Of a DNA stretch of 24,541 bases, positions 16,531 through 24,416 are shown one piece after another. Origin of the DNA: Bacillota bacterium (GTDB taxonomy: Bacteria > Bacillota > Clostridia > Lachnospirales > Lachnospiraceae); NCBI GenBank assembly GCA_023392535.1, contig JAEVYY010000020.1:1-24541 (forward strand). Direction: 5' to 3'. The notes below the pieces were generated by a model. It had not been told where the DNA came from, searched no databases, and worked only from the letters and a program-made list of their open reading frames with translations. Positions within the stretch are counted from its first letter, which is position 1, and each line of letters starts with the position of its first letter. Position numbers and translations under genes: made by a program.

Positions 16531-16541
16531 TGTCGTTGTAT
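16516..16541 (-). promoter_or_regulatory. direct repeat flanking the ilvD -35 box, candidate GntR site
   Basis: ATACAAC occurs twice in the same orientation (plus-strand GTTGTAT at 16516-16522 and 16535-16541), 19 bases apart, one copy on each side of TTGACA. The upstream copy sits in AAGTCATACAA, which matches the FadR-type pattern xNGTNNNACNA. The adjacent GntR gene (16579-17259) is the obvious candidate binder. Inferred only. Confidence 0.4.
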
Positions 16542-16562
16542 GACTTCTAGTTAGATTGAAAT

Positions 16563-16587
16563 AAAAAAACCATTCTTTTCAGAATGG
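16563..16587 (-). terminator. intrinsic terminator of the GntR gene
   Basis: 7-bp stem CCATTCT (16570-16576)/AGAATGG (16581-16587), 4-nt loop, then seven T on the minus strand. The stop codon (16579-16581) lies in the hairpin loop. It separates the gene from the ilvD promoter. Confidence 0.85.
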
Positions 16588-17259
16588 CGTTCTTTCTATC
16601 TTTAATTGTTCAATTGCATGTAACATGTGTATCTTCATTGCAGTTCTGGCACCCTCTGCATTTCTGTTTTTCATAAACTGTAACAGCATTCTGTGGTCTG
16701 TGACCGTTTCTTCCACCGCAGCTCTTTTGGATTCTGAGAGTACGACTCCCTTATCAATTGCTTCATATATAATTGGCATTAGCCTATTCATAAATTCATT
16801 GTGAGTCGCTTTTGCAATTGCCTTATGAAATGCCTGCTCCTGTGTTGTTCTATCCTTACCCTCCCGTATGAGAGATTCAATATTATCACCAAGTGCCAGA
16901 ATCCTCATCAGTTCCGTCTCTGTTGCACGCTTTGTAGCATAATAAGCCGCTTCCGGCTCAAATATTAACCTCATCTCATACAAGTCTCCCACATTGACGA
17001 TAGCAGTAGTTAACGGTGATAACGTTTCCAGAGACTGTTCTTCAAAGTCTTCTCTTATATAAGTCCCCTTACCTCTTCGAATTTCCACGACATTGCCTGC
17101 GGATAAAATACGAAAGGCTTCTCTTAATGTCGTACGGCTTACCTTTAATTCCTCCGATAATTGGTTCTCGTTTGGCAATTTATCGCCTGGACGAAATCTT
17201 TTCTCAATCGTAATCATAGACAAAATAGCATCTGCAATACTGTCGGACAATCTCTCCAT
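16579..17259 (-). CDS. GntR/FadR-family transcription regulator
   Basis: A 226-residue repressor-type regulator. The winged helix-turn-helix (about 3-75) contains GDKLPNENQLSEELKVSRTT and the wing IRRGKGTYI. The C-terminal FCD domain (about 85-215) carries the usual helical pattern with FHKAIAKATHN, DHRMLLQFM and KIHMLHAIEQ, whose Asp/His residues bind a metal or acid ligand. The start at 17259 (MERLSDSI) has AGAGGT 7 nt upstream; an ATG at 17289 is weaker. Lies 42 bases after the HAD gene, so likely co-transcribed with it. Candidate target: the ilvD promoter next door, but the ligand is unknown. Confidence 0.88.
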   Translation of the reverse strand: MERLSDSIADAILSMITIEKRFRPGDKLPNENQLSEELKVSRTTLREAFRILSAGNVVEIRRGKGTYIREDFEEQSLETLSPLTTAIVNVGDLYEMRLIFEPEAAYYATKRATETELMRILALGDNIESLIREGKDRTTQEQAFHKAIAKATHNEFMNRLMPIIYEAIDKGVVLSESKRAAVEETVTDHRMLLQFMKNRNAEGARTAMKIHMLHAIEQLKIERTPF

Positions 17260-17301
17260 TTTTATACCTCTATTCAAAATTTTCTGCATGCTTTAATAAA
17301 A

Positions 17302-18021
17302 CTATTTATGTAATAAATCCCTCAAAATTTGTTCCAGCTCTTTCGTCGTGCTTACAAAATAGTCGGGCTGTACTACCCAATTTTGATCACCGTTTCGTTT
17401 TAGATGGTCTATTGTGATACCTATGACACTTACATGGTTACCTTCCAATTTTTTCTGCGCATTTTTTGCAAACACCACATCTTCACTATGGTCGCCAATA
17501 TAAATAAAAACACCATCCTTATCATTCTTTTCTAATAAATGCACACATTTTATAAATCCTTCTGGGTTTGGCTTCTGCTCATCTCCTGCTACATCATCAT
17601 ATCCCACCACTACTTCAAAGCAATCATCTACACCATAATATTTAAGGGTTTCTTTGATGTTCTTATTGGCGTTTTGAGAACATATTCCCATTTTAACAGG
17701 CTTTAAACAACGAAACAAATCTGGCAATCCCTCAAACATATCTGGAATCTTCTTATTTTTTAATTGCAAAGGAGCCCACAATTTTCCTGCCTCATCCAAT
17801 TGAGATTCCTTTAGTCCAAAACCATATTGATAGAGATCCCTCCAATTTTTATACGCATGATTCGCTCTTTGATATTTTTCATAACTGCGTAACGCATCTG
17901 GTAAATGTGATTCAATCTCTTTGTCAAAGTACTTTAAGACTTCAATCGTCACTGCTCTATTTTTCTCTGCACTATCTACCATTGTTCCATCATAATCCCA
18001 AAGAATTCCCAATATATTCAT
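17302..18021 (-). CDS. HAD-superfamily phosphatase
   Basis: A 239-residue haloacid dehalogenase-type hydrolase. Motif I DYDGTMVDS with nucleophile D9 and acid D11, motif II S115 (GICSQNAN), motif III K150 (KPNPEGF), motif IV GDHSED with D177 and D181. An alpha-helical cap (about 18-90) places it in subfamily I, with phosphoglycolate phosphatase-like enzymes, but the cap does not tell the substrate. Ribosome binding site AAGGATGGG upstream. No strong promoter is seen in the 117 bases upstream, only TATAGT/TATAAG-like sequences after the terminator at 18089-18127. First gene of a likely HAD-GntR pair. Confidence 0.85.
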   Translation of the reverse strand: MNILGILWDYDGTMVDSAEKNRAVTIEVLKYFDKEIESHLPDALRSYEKYQRANHAYKNWRDLYQYGFGLKESQLDEAGKLWAPLQLKNKKIPDMFEGLPDLFRCLKPVKMGICSQNANKNIKETLKYYGVDDCFEVVVGYDDVAGDEQKPNPEGFIKCVHLLEKNDKDGVFIYIGDHSEDVVFAKNAQKKLEGNHVSVIGITIDHLKRNGDQNWVVQPDYFVSTTKELEQILRDLLHK

Positions 18022-18088
18022 AGGTATTTCCCATCCTTAATTTTTGTTTTCTAACTATACTTATACTATACCACAGATTCTAGATACT

Positions 18089-18127
18089 AAAAATTGGATT
18101 TCTATCTATCTTTAGAAATCCAATTTT
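18089..18127 (-). terminator. intrinsic terminator of the MerR gene
   Basis: Perfect 14-bp arms AAAATTGGATTTCT (18090-18103) and AGAAATCCAATTTT (18114-18127), 10-nt loop, followed by T on the minus strand. It lies 11 bases after the MerR stop. Its symmetry, with T and A on both sides, might let it work in both directions. Confidence 0.8.
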
Positions 18128-18138
18128 ATCTATTACTA

Positions 18139-18951
18139 TTATTTAGAATTTTTTACTGGAAAACAAACTTCTGTTATGAATTCATCGGGTGTTTTGGCAA
18201 TCTGCGGTCCTGTTACATATACGTCGAACGGAGCCGCAATGGATTCATATTTATTTTCTTCCATCCACTTCATAACTTTTGCATAAGCTTCCCCTAATTT
18301 AGAATAAGGTCCCACAAATGTACAGCATGCATGGAGACCCCCAGCTGTTTCCTTGATGTTCTTACTCTTCTCACCTTTCGTATGAATAGGAACGCACACC
18401 TCCAGATCCGTACTTTCATGATCAAAATCTTTGCTATGGTAGATCGTCATCGGCGGCCCTGCCGGCTGTAATTTCATCTGAAAGATTTCTTCGTACACTT
18501 TTCCTATAACACTACTAATATGATTCATACTTGTAATTGTTCTATAGCTCATGACCGCTAATGGCTGCAATTCTTTTAATTCCACATTTAATTCTTTATG
18601 CTCCATCATACTTCCTCCTGTTTCAATTTTTCTCAATTTCTTTTCAATGGAATCCTTTAATCTTAAATAATCCTGAACATTTGTCTCTATCTCGATCATT
18701 TTATCTCTTAAGAATTTTCTTAATAAGTCTACATCCTGTTTCTCTATAATTGCTTTGATTTCTTCCAATCTCAGACCATACTCTTTTAATTCTGCTATAA
18801 ACAAAATCGTAGAAACTTGTTCTTCAGAATAAAATCTGTATTGACTCCACTCATCCACATGCGCAGGATGTAAAAGATTAATTTCATCATAATATCTAAG
18901 CGTTTTTGTGGAAACTCTCCCAATTTTAGAAAACTGTCCTATTGTGTACAC
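18139..18951 (-). CDS. MerR-family regulator with GyrI-like effector domain
   Basis: A 270-residue regulator of the BmrR/BltR type. The N-terminal MerR winged helix is at 2-70 (IGQFSKIGRVSTKTLRYYDE), a dimerisation coiled coil spans about 75-112, and a C-terminal GyrI-like/AraC effector-binding domain about 119-268 (YEEIFQMKLQPAGPPMTIYH, CCTFVGPYSKLGEAYAKVMKWMEENKY, TEVCFPV). Such domains bind hydrophobic or cationic drugs. Starts with GTG; AGAGAGGAG lies 9 nt upstream. Its promoter (18982-19013) has the 20-bp spacer and dyad that MerR proteins twist, so autoregulation is likely. No efflux pump adjoins; the neighbour upstream is the GTPase-NYN gene. Confidence 0.92.
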   Translation of the reverse strand: MYTIGQFSKIGRVSTKTLRYYDEINLLHPAHVDEWSQYRFYSEEQVSTILFIAELKEYGLRLEEIKAIIEKQDVDLLRKFLRDKMIEIETNVQDYLRLKDSIEKKLRKIETGGSMMEHKELNVELKELQPLAVMSYRTITSMNHISSVIGKVYEEIFQMKLQPAGPPMTIYHSKDFDHESTDLEVCVPIHTKGEKSKNIKETAGGLHACCTFVGPYSKLGEAYAKVMKWMEENKYESIAAPFDVYVTGPQIAKTPDEFITEVCFPVKNSK

Positions 18952-18981
18952 AAATGCAAACTCCTCTCTACCGGTATCCTA

Positions 18982-19013
18982 ATTATAAACCTTCCTGTTA
19001 AGGGGAAAGTCAA
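18982..19013 (-). promoter_or_regulatory. MerR-type promoter with 20-bp spacer and operator dyad
   Basis: Minus strand: -35 TTGACT (19013-19008), 20-bp spacer, -10 TATAAT (18987-18982). The dyad arms are ACCTTCC (18989-18995) and GGAAAGT (19004-19010), with one mismatch around an 8-base centre. The layout matches known MerR/CueR/BmrR operators. The -35 overlaps the stop codon of the gene upstream (19010-19012). Confidence 0.8.
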
Positions 19014-21658
19014 TCCCATATTTCAGGAAGTTTATTTTTTATATGATCTTTTAAAAAATAACGTCCGCCTGTCTGATTCTCTATATGTTCCATACGATTT
19101 CTCTGATTTGTCAGGTCGATTTCTTCTTTTAAGCCTCTTGCGGAAAGACGAAGTGCTCCATTTCCCATTATGATCATTTGTTCCAATGCATCTGAGGTCG
19201 CCACTGTTACCTGATGCTTTTTGGCCATTTCATGAGTCGTTTTCTCGATATACGAATCTGCTGTTTCTGCCTCCTTTGTGTATACCACATGAATATTATG
19301 ATAGGTAAGCATTTCTCCCATTCCACCTTTCACGCGATAGGCATCAAATACCAATAATAAGATACACTTCTTGTATCCTTGATAATTACACAAAATATTC
19401 ATTAGTTTATTTCTTGCCGCATCCATATTTACCTCTGCGAGTTCTCTTAATTCCTCCCATGCAAAAATAATATTATAACCATCCACCAGTAGATATTCCT
19501 TACAAGTCTTTTTCTGCGCGTTCTGCCGTTTCATCTGTATTTCTTCCATTGCAGACTCTGTATTACCGAAATGGGTATGCGTATATTTCTGTTTGATTGG
19601 CCCAAACGTACGTTCAAAAATAGCTTCCAGTTCTCTCTCCTCCTTACGAGAATCTAACTGATTGGATGAAAGTGACGGATTCATCTGTTTCTCTTTTACT
19701 ATGACTTCCCTCTCCATTTGTTGTGTTTTCCATACATGTTCCAGATGCATGTATTTCTCCACCTGATCCCATTCCACCAGGAATCCTGCTCCATGCGCAC
19801 AAAAAACAGAAGCAGTTGGATTGTCGAGATCCTTTTCACTGTCATATCCAATTGTTTGCATCACTTCCTCTGTATTATGACATGGCTTAAATCCGTTCAG
19901 CGTACAGATGACTCTTCCTCTTCCGCTTGTATAAGAAGTGACCTCCATCTGATATCCACGCATGGTTGAAACTGGAGCATTACCCTTTAAAACTGACATC
20001 TCACCATCTACTTGGGGCGGTAAAAAATCGCCACACATCCGCCCGATATCCGCCATGGCTCTTCCTACTGATTCGGTAGGTATTTCCAGTTTGAATTTAT
20101 AATAGGGCTCTAGCAGAACACTTTTTCCCATTTTAAGTCCCTGCCTTACCGCTCTATATGTGGCCTGCCTGAAGTCTCCACCTTCCGTATGTTTCAGATG
20201 TGCTCTTCCGGTTACAAGCGTTATCTTCATATCTGTAATTGGAGAACCCGTCAGAATTCCTAAGTGTTCTTTTTCTTCTAAATGACTTAGTACCAATCTT
20301 TGCCAATTGCGATCCAGCACATCCTCACTGCAGGATGTATGAAATGTAAGACCGCTTCCTGGTTCATCCGGTTCCAGTAGAAGATGCACCTCCGCATAAT
20401 GTCGCAATGGTTCAAAATGACCGATTCCTTCCACAGGTTCTGCAATTGTTTCTTTGTATACAATATTGCCCGCGCCAAAATCAATATTAATACCAAATCG
20501 TTCCCAAAAAATATGCTTTAAAGTTTCTATCTGTATCTCACCCATTAGCTGGATATGAATCTCTTTCACTTGTTCCGACCACACAATATGCAACTGGGGA
20601 TCTTCCTCTTCCATTTGTCTTAATTTAGACAGCATCGTATGTGCATCACATTCCGTAGGTAATAACACTTTGTAATTAAGTACAGGTTCTAAAATTGGTA
20701 TCCCTGAAGCCTCTTCCATACCAAGACCTTCTCCCGGATATGTCATGCTAAGACCAGTAACTGCACAAATCGCCCCAGCCCCAGCTTCCTCTATTGTATC
20801 GTATCTGCTTCCAGAATAAATACGGATCTGATCGACCTTCTCTTCCTTCCCTAACTCATTCGTAAGCGTCATTTTGACCTTTAGACTTCCACCAGTGATC
20901 TTCATATAAGTCAATCGATTGCCACCATCATCCCTGGCTATCTTAAAGACTTTTGCACCAAATTCCTTTGGATAGCAGGTACTCTTGGAAAATATCGTAA
21001 GGCCATTAAGTAACTCTTCGATACCATCAAACTTCAGTGCAGACCCAAAATAACAGGGAAATATTTTTCGTTTTTTTATATAATCTGATATAATATCATC
21101 CGTTAAAGATCCATTTTCCATATAAATTTCCAGTAACCCTTCCTCGCATAGGGCAAGGTTTTCCATCCATACCTTTTGATCCTGAACTGGACTAAAGTCG
21201 ATACATCCGTCATGAAAATTATTTTTTATTTGCTTCATAAGCACCTCACGGTCAGTTCCCGCAAGATCCATCTTATTTACAAAAATATAGGCTGGTATCT
21301 GATATCGTTCCAACAATCTCCACAAGGTTTCTGTATGTCCCTGTATTCCATCACTGCCATTGATCATGAGGATAGCATAATCAAGAACCTGCAAAGTACG
21401 TTCCATCTCTGCTGAAAAGTCCACGTGTCCTGGTGTATCCAGTAGTGTGACTTCAAAATCTTTCAATTTGAATACTGCTTGCTTTGAAAATACGGTAATT
21501 CCTCTTTCACGCTCTATTTGATAGGTATCCAGAAACGCATCTTTATGATCTACTCTGCCTAATTTTCCGATACTGCCGGTAGCATATAATATACTTTCCG
21601 CTAATGTCGTTTTTCCAGCATCCACATGGGCCAGAATACCAACCACTAATTTTTCCAT
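19010..21658 (-). CDS. TetM/EF-G-like ribosomal GTPase fused to NYN (YacP/Rae1-like) endoribonuclease
   Basis: An 882-residue two-part protein. Residues 1-640 form a complete translation GTPase of the TetM/TetO group: G1 AHVDAGKT (10-17), G2 RGIT (52-55), G3 DTPGH (74-78), G4 NKMD (128-131), G5 SAL (206-208), then EF-G-like domains II-V ending in SVFCAHGAGFLVEWDQVEKY (617-636), close to the TetM C-terminus. A charged linker (about 645-720) leads to an NYN/PIN-like domain (721-850) that resembles B. subtilis YacP/Rae1. Its candidate acidic active-site residues are D726 (LLVDGYNIIFAW), D772 (LVFDAYRVKGG), E798 or D801 (EAETADSYIE) and D823 (ATSD). TetM-like factors bind the ribosomal A site and Rae1 cleaves mRNA there, so an A-site GTPase-nuclease is inferred. 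Tetracycline resistance is possible but not implied. AGGAG lies 7 nt upstream; the gene follows the cyclic-di-GMP gene after 21 bases. Confidence 0.9.
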   Translation of the reverse strand: MEKLVVGILAHVDAGKTTLAESILYATGSIGKLGRVDHKDAFLDTYQIERERGITVFSKQAVFKLKDFEVTLLDTPGHVDFSAEMERTLQVLDYAILMINGSDGIQGHTETLWRLLERYQIPAYIFVNKMDLAGTDREVLMKQIKNNFHDGCIDFSPVQDQKVWMENLALCEEGLLEIYMENGSLTDDIISDYIKKRKIFPCYFGSALKFDGIEELLNGLTIFSKSTCYPKEFGAKVFKIARDDGGNRLTYMKITGGSLKVKMTLTNELGKEEKVDQIRIYSGSRYDTIEEAGAGAICAVTGLSMTYPGEGLGMEEASGIPILEPVLNYKVLLPTECDAHTMLSKLRQMEEEDPQLHIVWSEQVKEIHIQLMGEIQIETLKHIFWERFGINIDFGAGNIVYKETIAEPVEGIGHFEPLRHYAEVHLLLEPDEPGSGLTFHTSCSEDVLDRNWQRLVLSHLEEKEHLGILTGSPITDMKITLVTGRAHLKHTEGGDFRQATYRAVRQGLKMGKSVLLEPYYKFKLEIPTESVGRAMADIGRMCGDFLPPQVDGEMSVLKGNAPVSTMRGYQMEVTSYTSGRGRVICTLNGFKPCHNTEEVMQTIGYDSEKDLDNPTASVFCAHGAGFLVEWDQVEKYMHLEHVWKTQQMEREVIVKEKQMNPSLSSNQLDSRKEERELEAIFERTFGPIKQKYTHTHFGNTESAMEEIQMKRQNAQKKTCKEYLLVDGYNIIFAWEELRELAEVNMDAARNKLMNILCNYQGYKKCILLLVFDAYRVKGGMGEMLTYHNIHVVYTKEAETADSYIEKTTHEMAKKHQVTVATSDALEQMIIMGNGALRLSARGLKEEIDLTNQRNRMEHIENQTGGRYFLKDHIKNKLPEIWD

Positions 21659-21679
21659 AATGCATCTCCTGTATATCGA

Positions 21680-24280
21680 TTACCGGAAACCTAATACTTT
21701 ATGTACAAAACAATGTACCAACTCCGGATCAAATTGTGTCCCTGCTTGATTTAATAATTCTTTGGCAGCCTCTTCTTCGCTTACTGGGTCTCTATAACTG
21801 CGGATACTGGTCATTGCATCAAAGGTATCTGCAATTGCAATCATTCTGGCCTGTAAAGATATATTATCTCCCATAAGTCCTCTTGGATAACCTTTTCCAT
21901 CCCACCTCTCATGATGAGAAAGCACATGTTCTGCAATATCCGCCATTTCATTCGCAGAACAAAGAATACGATATCCGATCTCTGGATGTCTTTTGACTTC
22001 TTCAAATTCTTCTGCTGTTAGTTTCCCTGGTTTATTTAATAAATCTTCCGATATGGCAATTTTACCGATATCATGCAAAAGACCTGCATTTTTAATCTCT
22101 TTAATTCTATCTTGCGGCATATGCAGACTAATCGCAAGCTTTTCGCATAACTCCGCCACCCTTTGTGAGTGTTCCTCTTCTCTTTTATTCTTTTCGTGAA
22201 GTGTGCTGATGATAAGAGATATTGTCTTCCCTCTCATACTTGGTCCCTCAAACAACTTCTTTTTATACATGAAATCTTCTGCACTTTTTAAAATCGCATG
22301 AATGTCCTCATCAATTTTATTTTTTATATCCCATCCAAATGATACCGATAAATGAACCGCATTCACGGTTTCACATTCGCAGCTTTCCTTTATACTATTT
22401 ACTAAATCTTCCGCCTGTACCTGATCACAGTTCGGGACCAAAATCACAAATTCATCACCACCCACACGGAATAGTAATTCCTGTGTAAGAAAATAATCCT
22501 TTATGATCTTTGCAAACTTATATAGCAGGACATCACCTGCCCTATGCCCAAAAGAGTCATTTACAAGCTTCAGACCATTAACATCCGCCATTATGATGCA
22601 TAGAGGCAGATTTTCTTCTGTATTTAACCGTTGCAGATTGGATTCAAAAGAACGCCTGTTATGTAGTCCTGTTAATTGATCATGAAAGCTTAAGTACTCT
22701 ATTTGCTTTTGATATTGATGCTGATTCGTAATATTTCTCGCTATAGCTACTACACCATCCATAAAACATTTAATGATTCTCAGTTCAAAGATCTCTTTCT
22801 TTTTACCGATTTCAAGTTCGTATTCAAAACTTTGAAGTTCTCCCGTCTCCAGAGCTGTCTGAATTTTATGGTAACCTGTCATGGCAATATGCTCCGGCAT
22901 GACATCCATTATTTTTTTACCGATGAATTGTTCCATCGGTAAGTAAAGCATCTTTTCATTACTCACGTGACTATGCGTAAAAGTGCCTTCTTTATCCAGT
23001 ATAAAAATAACATCAGGTATCACATCCATAATTGCTGTGTTATACTCGTTACTTTTTCTTAGCTCATCTTCATTTTGCCTCAACAGCTCATTCTGCTTTT
23101 TTAACTCATCCTCCGTTGCAATTACTTCTTCCAGGGAAGCCTCTACTTCTTCATTGGACAGATTGAGATTCATGATCAATTGACTTGTCCGCTCTTTCAT
23201 ACGTTTTAGAGCATCCCCCAAAATTAAGAATTCGTCTTTTCTATTTTTTAGGTAATCCGATATTTCATTATCAAAATCACCTGCTGCACAACGATTTAAT
23301 TCGGTTACCAGGATATGTATTGGTTTCGTTATATTCTTAGCAACAAGATAAGAAATGCCTGCCACACATAAAAGGATTCCAATTAGTACCATAATAGAAA
23401 TAAGAATGGATATGATAATAGGATTCTGATATACACTGACAGGAAGGGACTGTATAATAGTGACCCCTGCCTCGGATTTTTTGATGGCTGCCAGATAACG
23501 AATATCACCAACGCTATAATACGTGATTCCTTGTTTCTTTTCCTTGATAAAGTGGTTTAATTCAGAAAGTTCTCTCTCTATATTGTAGGTATTTATCAAA
23601 TCCGTATCATTTGCAGCCACTACGGTTCCTGATTCATCGATGACCATTGTCTTTTCATTGGTACTTTCCGGATTATAGGTAATGGCATTTGAAAAGCCAT
23701 TTAAATTGATAGGCAATGCAAATACAGCAAGTATTTCGCCATTCGCATCTAAAATCGGATATGCTGTTACCATGATCGGAAGTCCTGTGATAGGTGATTC
23801 TTTCAATTTACCAAGATAATGCTTCTTCGTTTGTATTACCTGTGTATACCACTCAGACCCTTCCATCGCAATATCAAATCCAACAGTTGTGCCACCCAGA
23901 CCATCCATATAGCAAATCCCATCATATACAAAGAAAGCATTTTCCAATAACTTAGTATAAGACTTCATCTCCCGCTCCAAATCGATTTTCAGACTTTGAT
24001 AAAGTTCCTTGTCTTCCCTGCCATTCTTTAATTCAAGAAAATATTTTTGTATCTGAACATCATCTCCGATACTCTTTGATAATGCATGAAGGGAATTAAT
24101 ATTCACCTCATAAATCTTTACTTTTTGTTCCGCACTTGCAATCAGACTTCTCTCGGTTATGGATTGTATATTGGTTACATTTCGCACGATTATGATGCCA
24201 GCAATAAATACACTTGCTATGGCTACCGTAATAAATATTACGAAAAATAACTTCGTATAGTAATTATGTATCTTACGCAT
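21680..24280 (-). CDS. membrane Cache-HAMP-PAS-GGDEF-HD-GYP cyclic-di-GMP enzyme
   Basis: An 866-residue two-membrane-helix signalling protein. TM1 at about 10-32, extracellular Cache-type sensor about 33-283 (WYTQVIQTKKHYLGKLKESP, ITGLPIMVTAYPILDANGEI), TM2 about 287-314, HAMP about 315-368, coiled coil about 375-413, PAS about 414-518, GGDEF about 528-673 with intact GGDEF at 607-611, HD-GYP about 688-866 with HDIGK (736-740) and HHERWDGKGYP (789-799). The GGDEF half should make cyclic-di-GMP and the HD-GYP half should break it down. No RxxD inhibitory site precedes GGDEF (LTQE there). The ATG at 24280 follows AAGGAGG; a longer frame to 24361 crosses the promoter. Likely co-transcribed with the GTPase-NYN gene. 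Confidence 0.93.
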   Translation of the reverse strand: MRKIHNYYTKLFFVIFITVAIASVFIAGIIIVRNVTNIQSITERSLIASAEQKVKIYEVNINSLHALSKSIGDDVQIQKYFLELKNGREDKELYQSLKIDLEREMKSYTKLLENAFFVYDGICYMDGLGGTTVGFDIAMEGSEWYTQVIQTKKHYLGKLKESPITGLPIMVTAYPILDANGEILAVFALPINLNGFSNAITYNPESTNEKTMVIDESGTVVAANDTDLINTYNIERELSELNHFIKEKKQGITYYSVGDIRYLAAIKKSEAGVTIIQSLPVSVYQNPIIISILISIMVLIGILLCVAGISYLVAKNITKPIHILVTELNRCAAGDFDNEISDYLKNRKDEFLILGDALKRMKERTSQLIMNLNLSNEEVEASLEEVIATEDELKKQNELLRQNEDELRKSNEYNTAIMDVIPDVIFILDKEGTFTHSHVSNEKMLYLPMEQFIGKKIMDVMPEHIAMTGYHKIQTALETGELQSFEYELEIGKKKEIFELRIIKCFMDGVVAIARNITNQHQYQKQIEYLSFHDQLTGLHNRRSFESNLQRLNTEENLPLCIIMADVNGLKLVNDSFGHRAGDVLLYKFAKIIKDYFLTQELLFRVGGDEFVILVPNCDQVQAEDLVNSIKESCECETVNAVHLSVSFGWDIKNKIDEDIHAILKSAEDFMYKKKLFEGPSMRGKTISLIISTLHEKNKREEEHSQRVAELCEKLAISLHMPQDRIKEIKNAGLLHDIGKIAISEDLLNKPGKLTAEEFEEVKRHPEIGYRILCSANEMADIAEHVLSHHERWDGKGYPRGLMGDNISLQARMIAIADTFDAMTSIRSYRDPVSEEEAAKELLNQAGTQFDPELVHCFVHKVLGFR

Positions 24281-24304
24281 AAATGTCCTCCTTGGTATGT
24301 CCCA

Positions 24305-24319
24305 AAATGCTACGCATTT
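24305..24319 (-). other. small hairpin in the leader of the cyclic-di-GMP gene
   Basis: AAATGC/GCATTT arms (24305-24310, 24314-24319) with a 3-base loop, about 11 bases upstream of the ribosome binding site (24285-24293). Possibly structural or incidental. Confidence 0.3.
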
Positions 24320-24335
24320 GCTTTCTCTTTTGCTC

Positions 24336-24344
24336 ATTATAGCA
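24336..24344 (-). promoter_or_regulatory. extended -10 promoter of the cyclic-di-GMP gene
   Basis: Minus strand TGC-TATAAT (24344-24336) is an extended -10 element; no good -35 is seen. The predicted start near 24329 gives a leader of about 49 bases. It should also drive the GTPase-NYN gene. Confidence 0.6.
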
Positions 24345-24416
24345 TAGGCCAGACTTATCACACTATATGTTTTTCCATAAAAAGGCAGTATACAGACTAC
24401 GTTAGGTAAAGAGTAA

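Noticed and set aside
19010..21658. Plain acquired tetracycline-resistance gene
   Set aside because: The extra C-terminal nuclease domain and the absence of adjacent transfer genes make a standard Tet(M)-type determinant unlikely.
24281..24361. N-terminal extension of the cyclic-di-GMP gene
   Set aside because: It crosses the extended -10 promoter, and AAGGAGG precedes the ATG at 24280.
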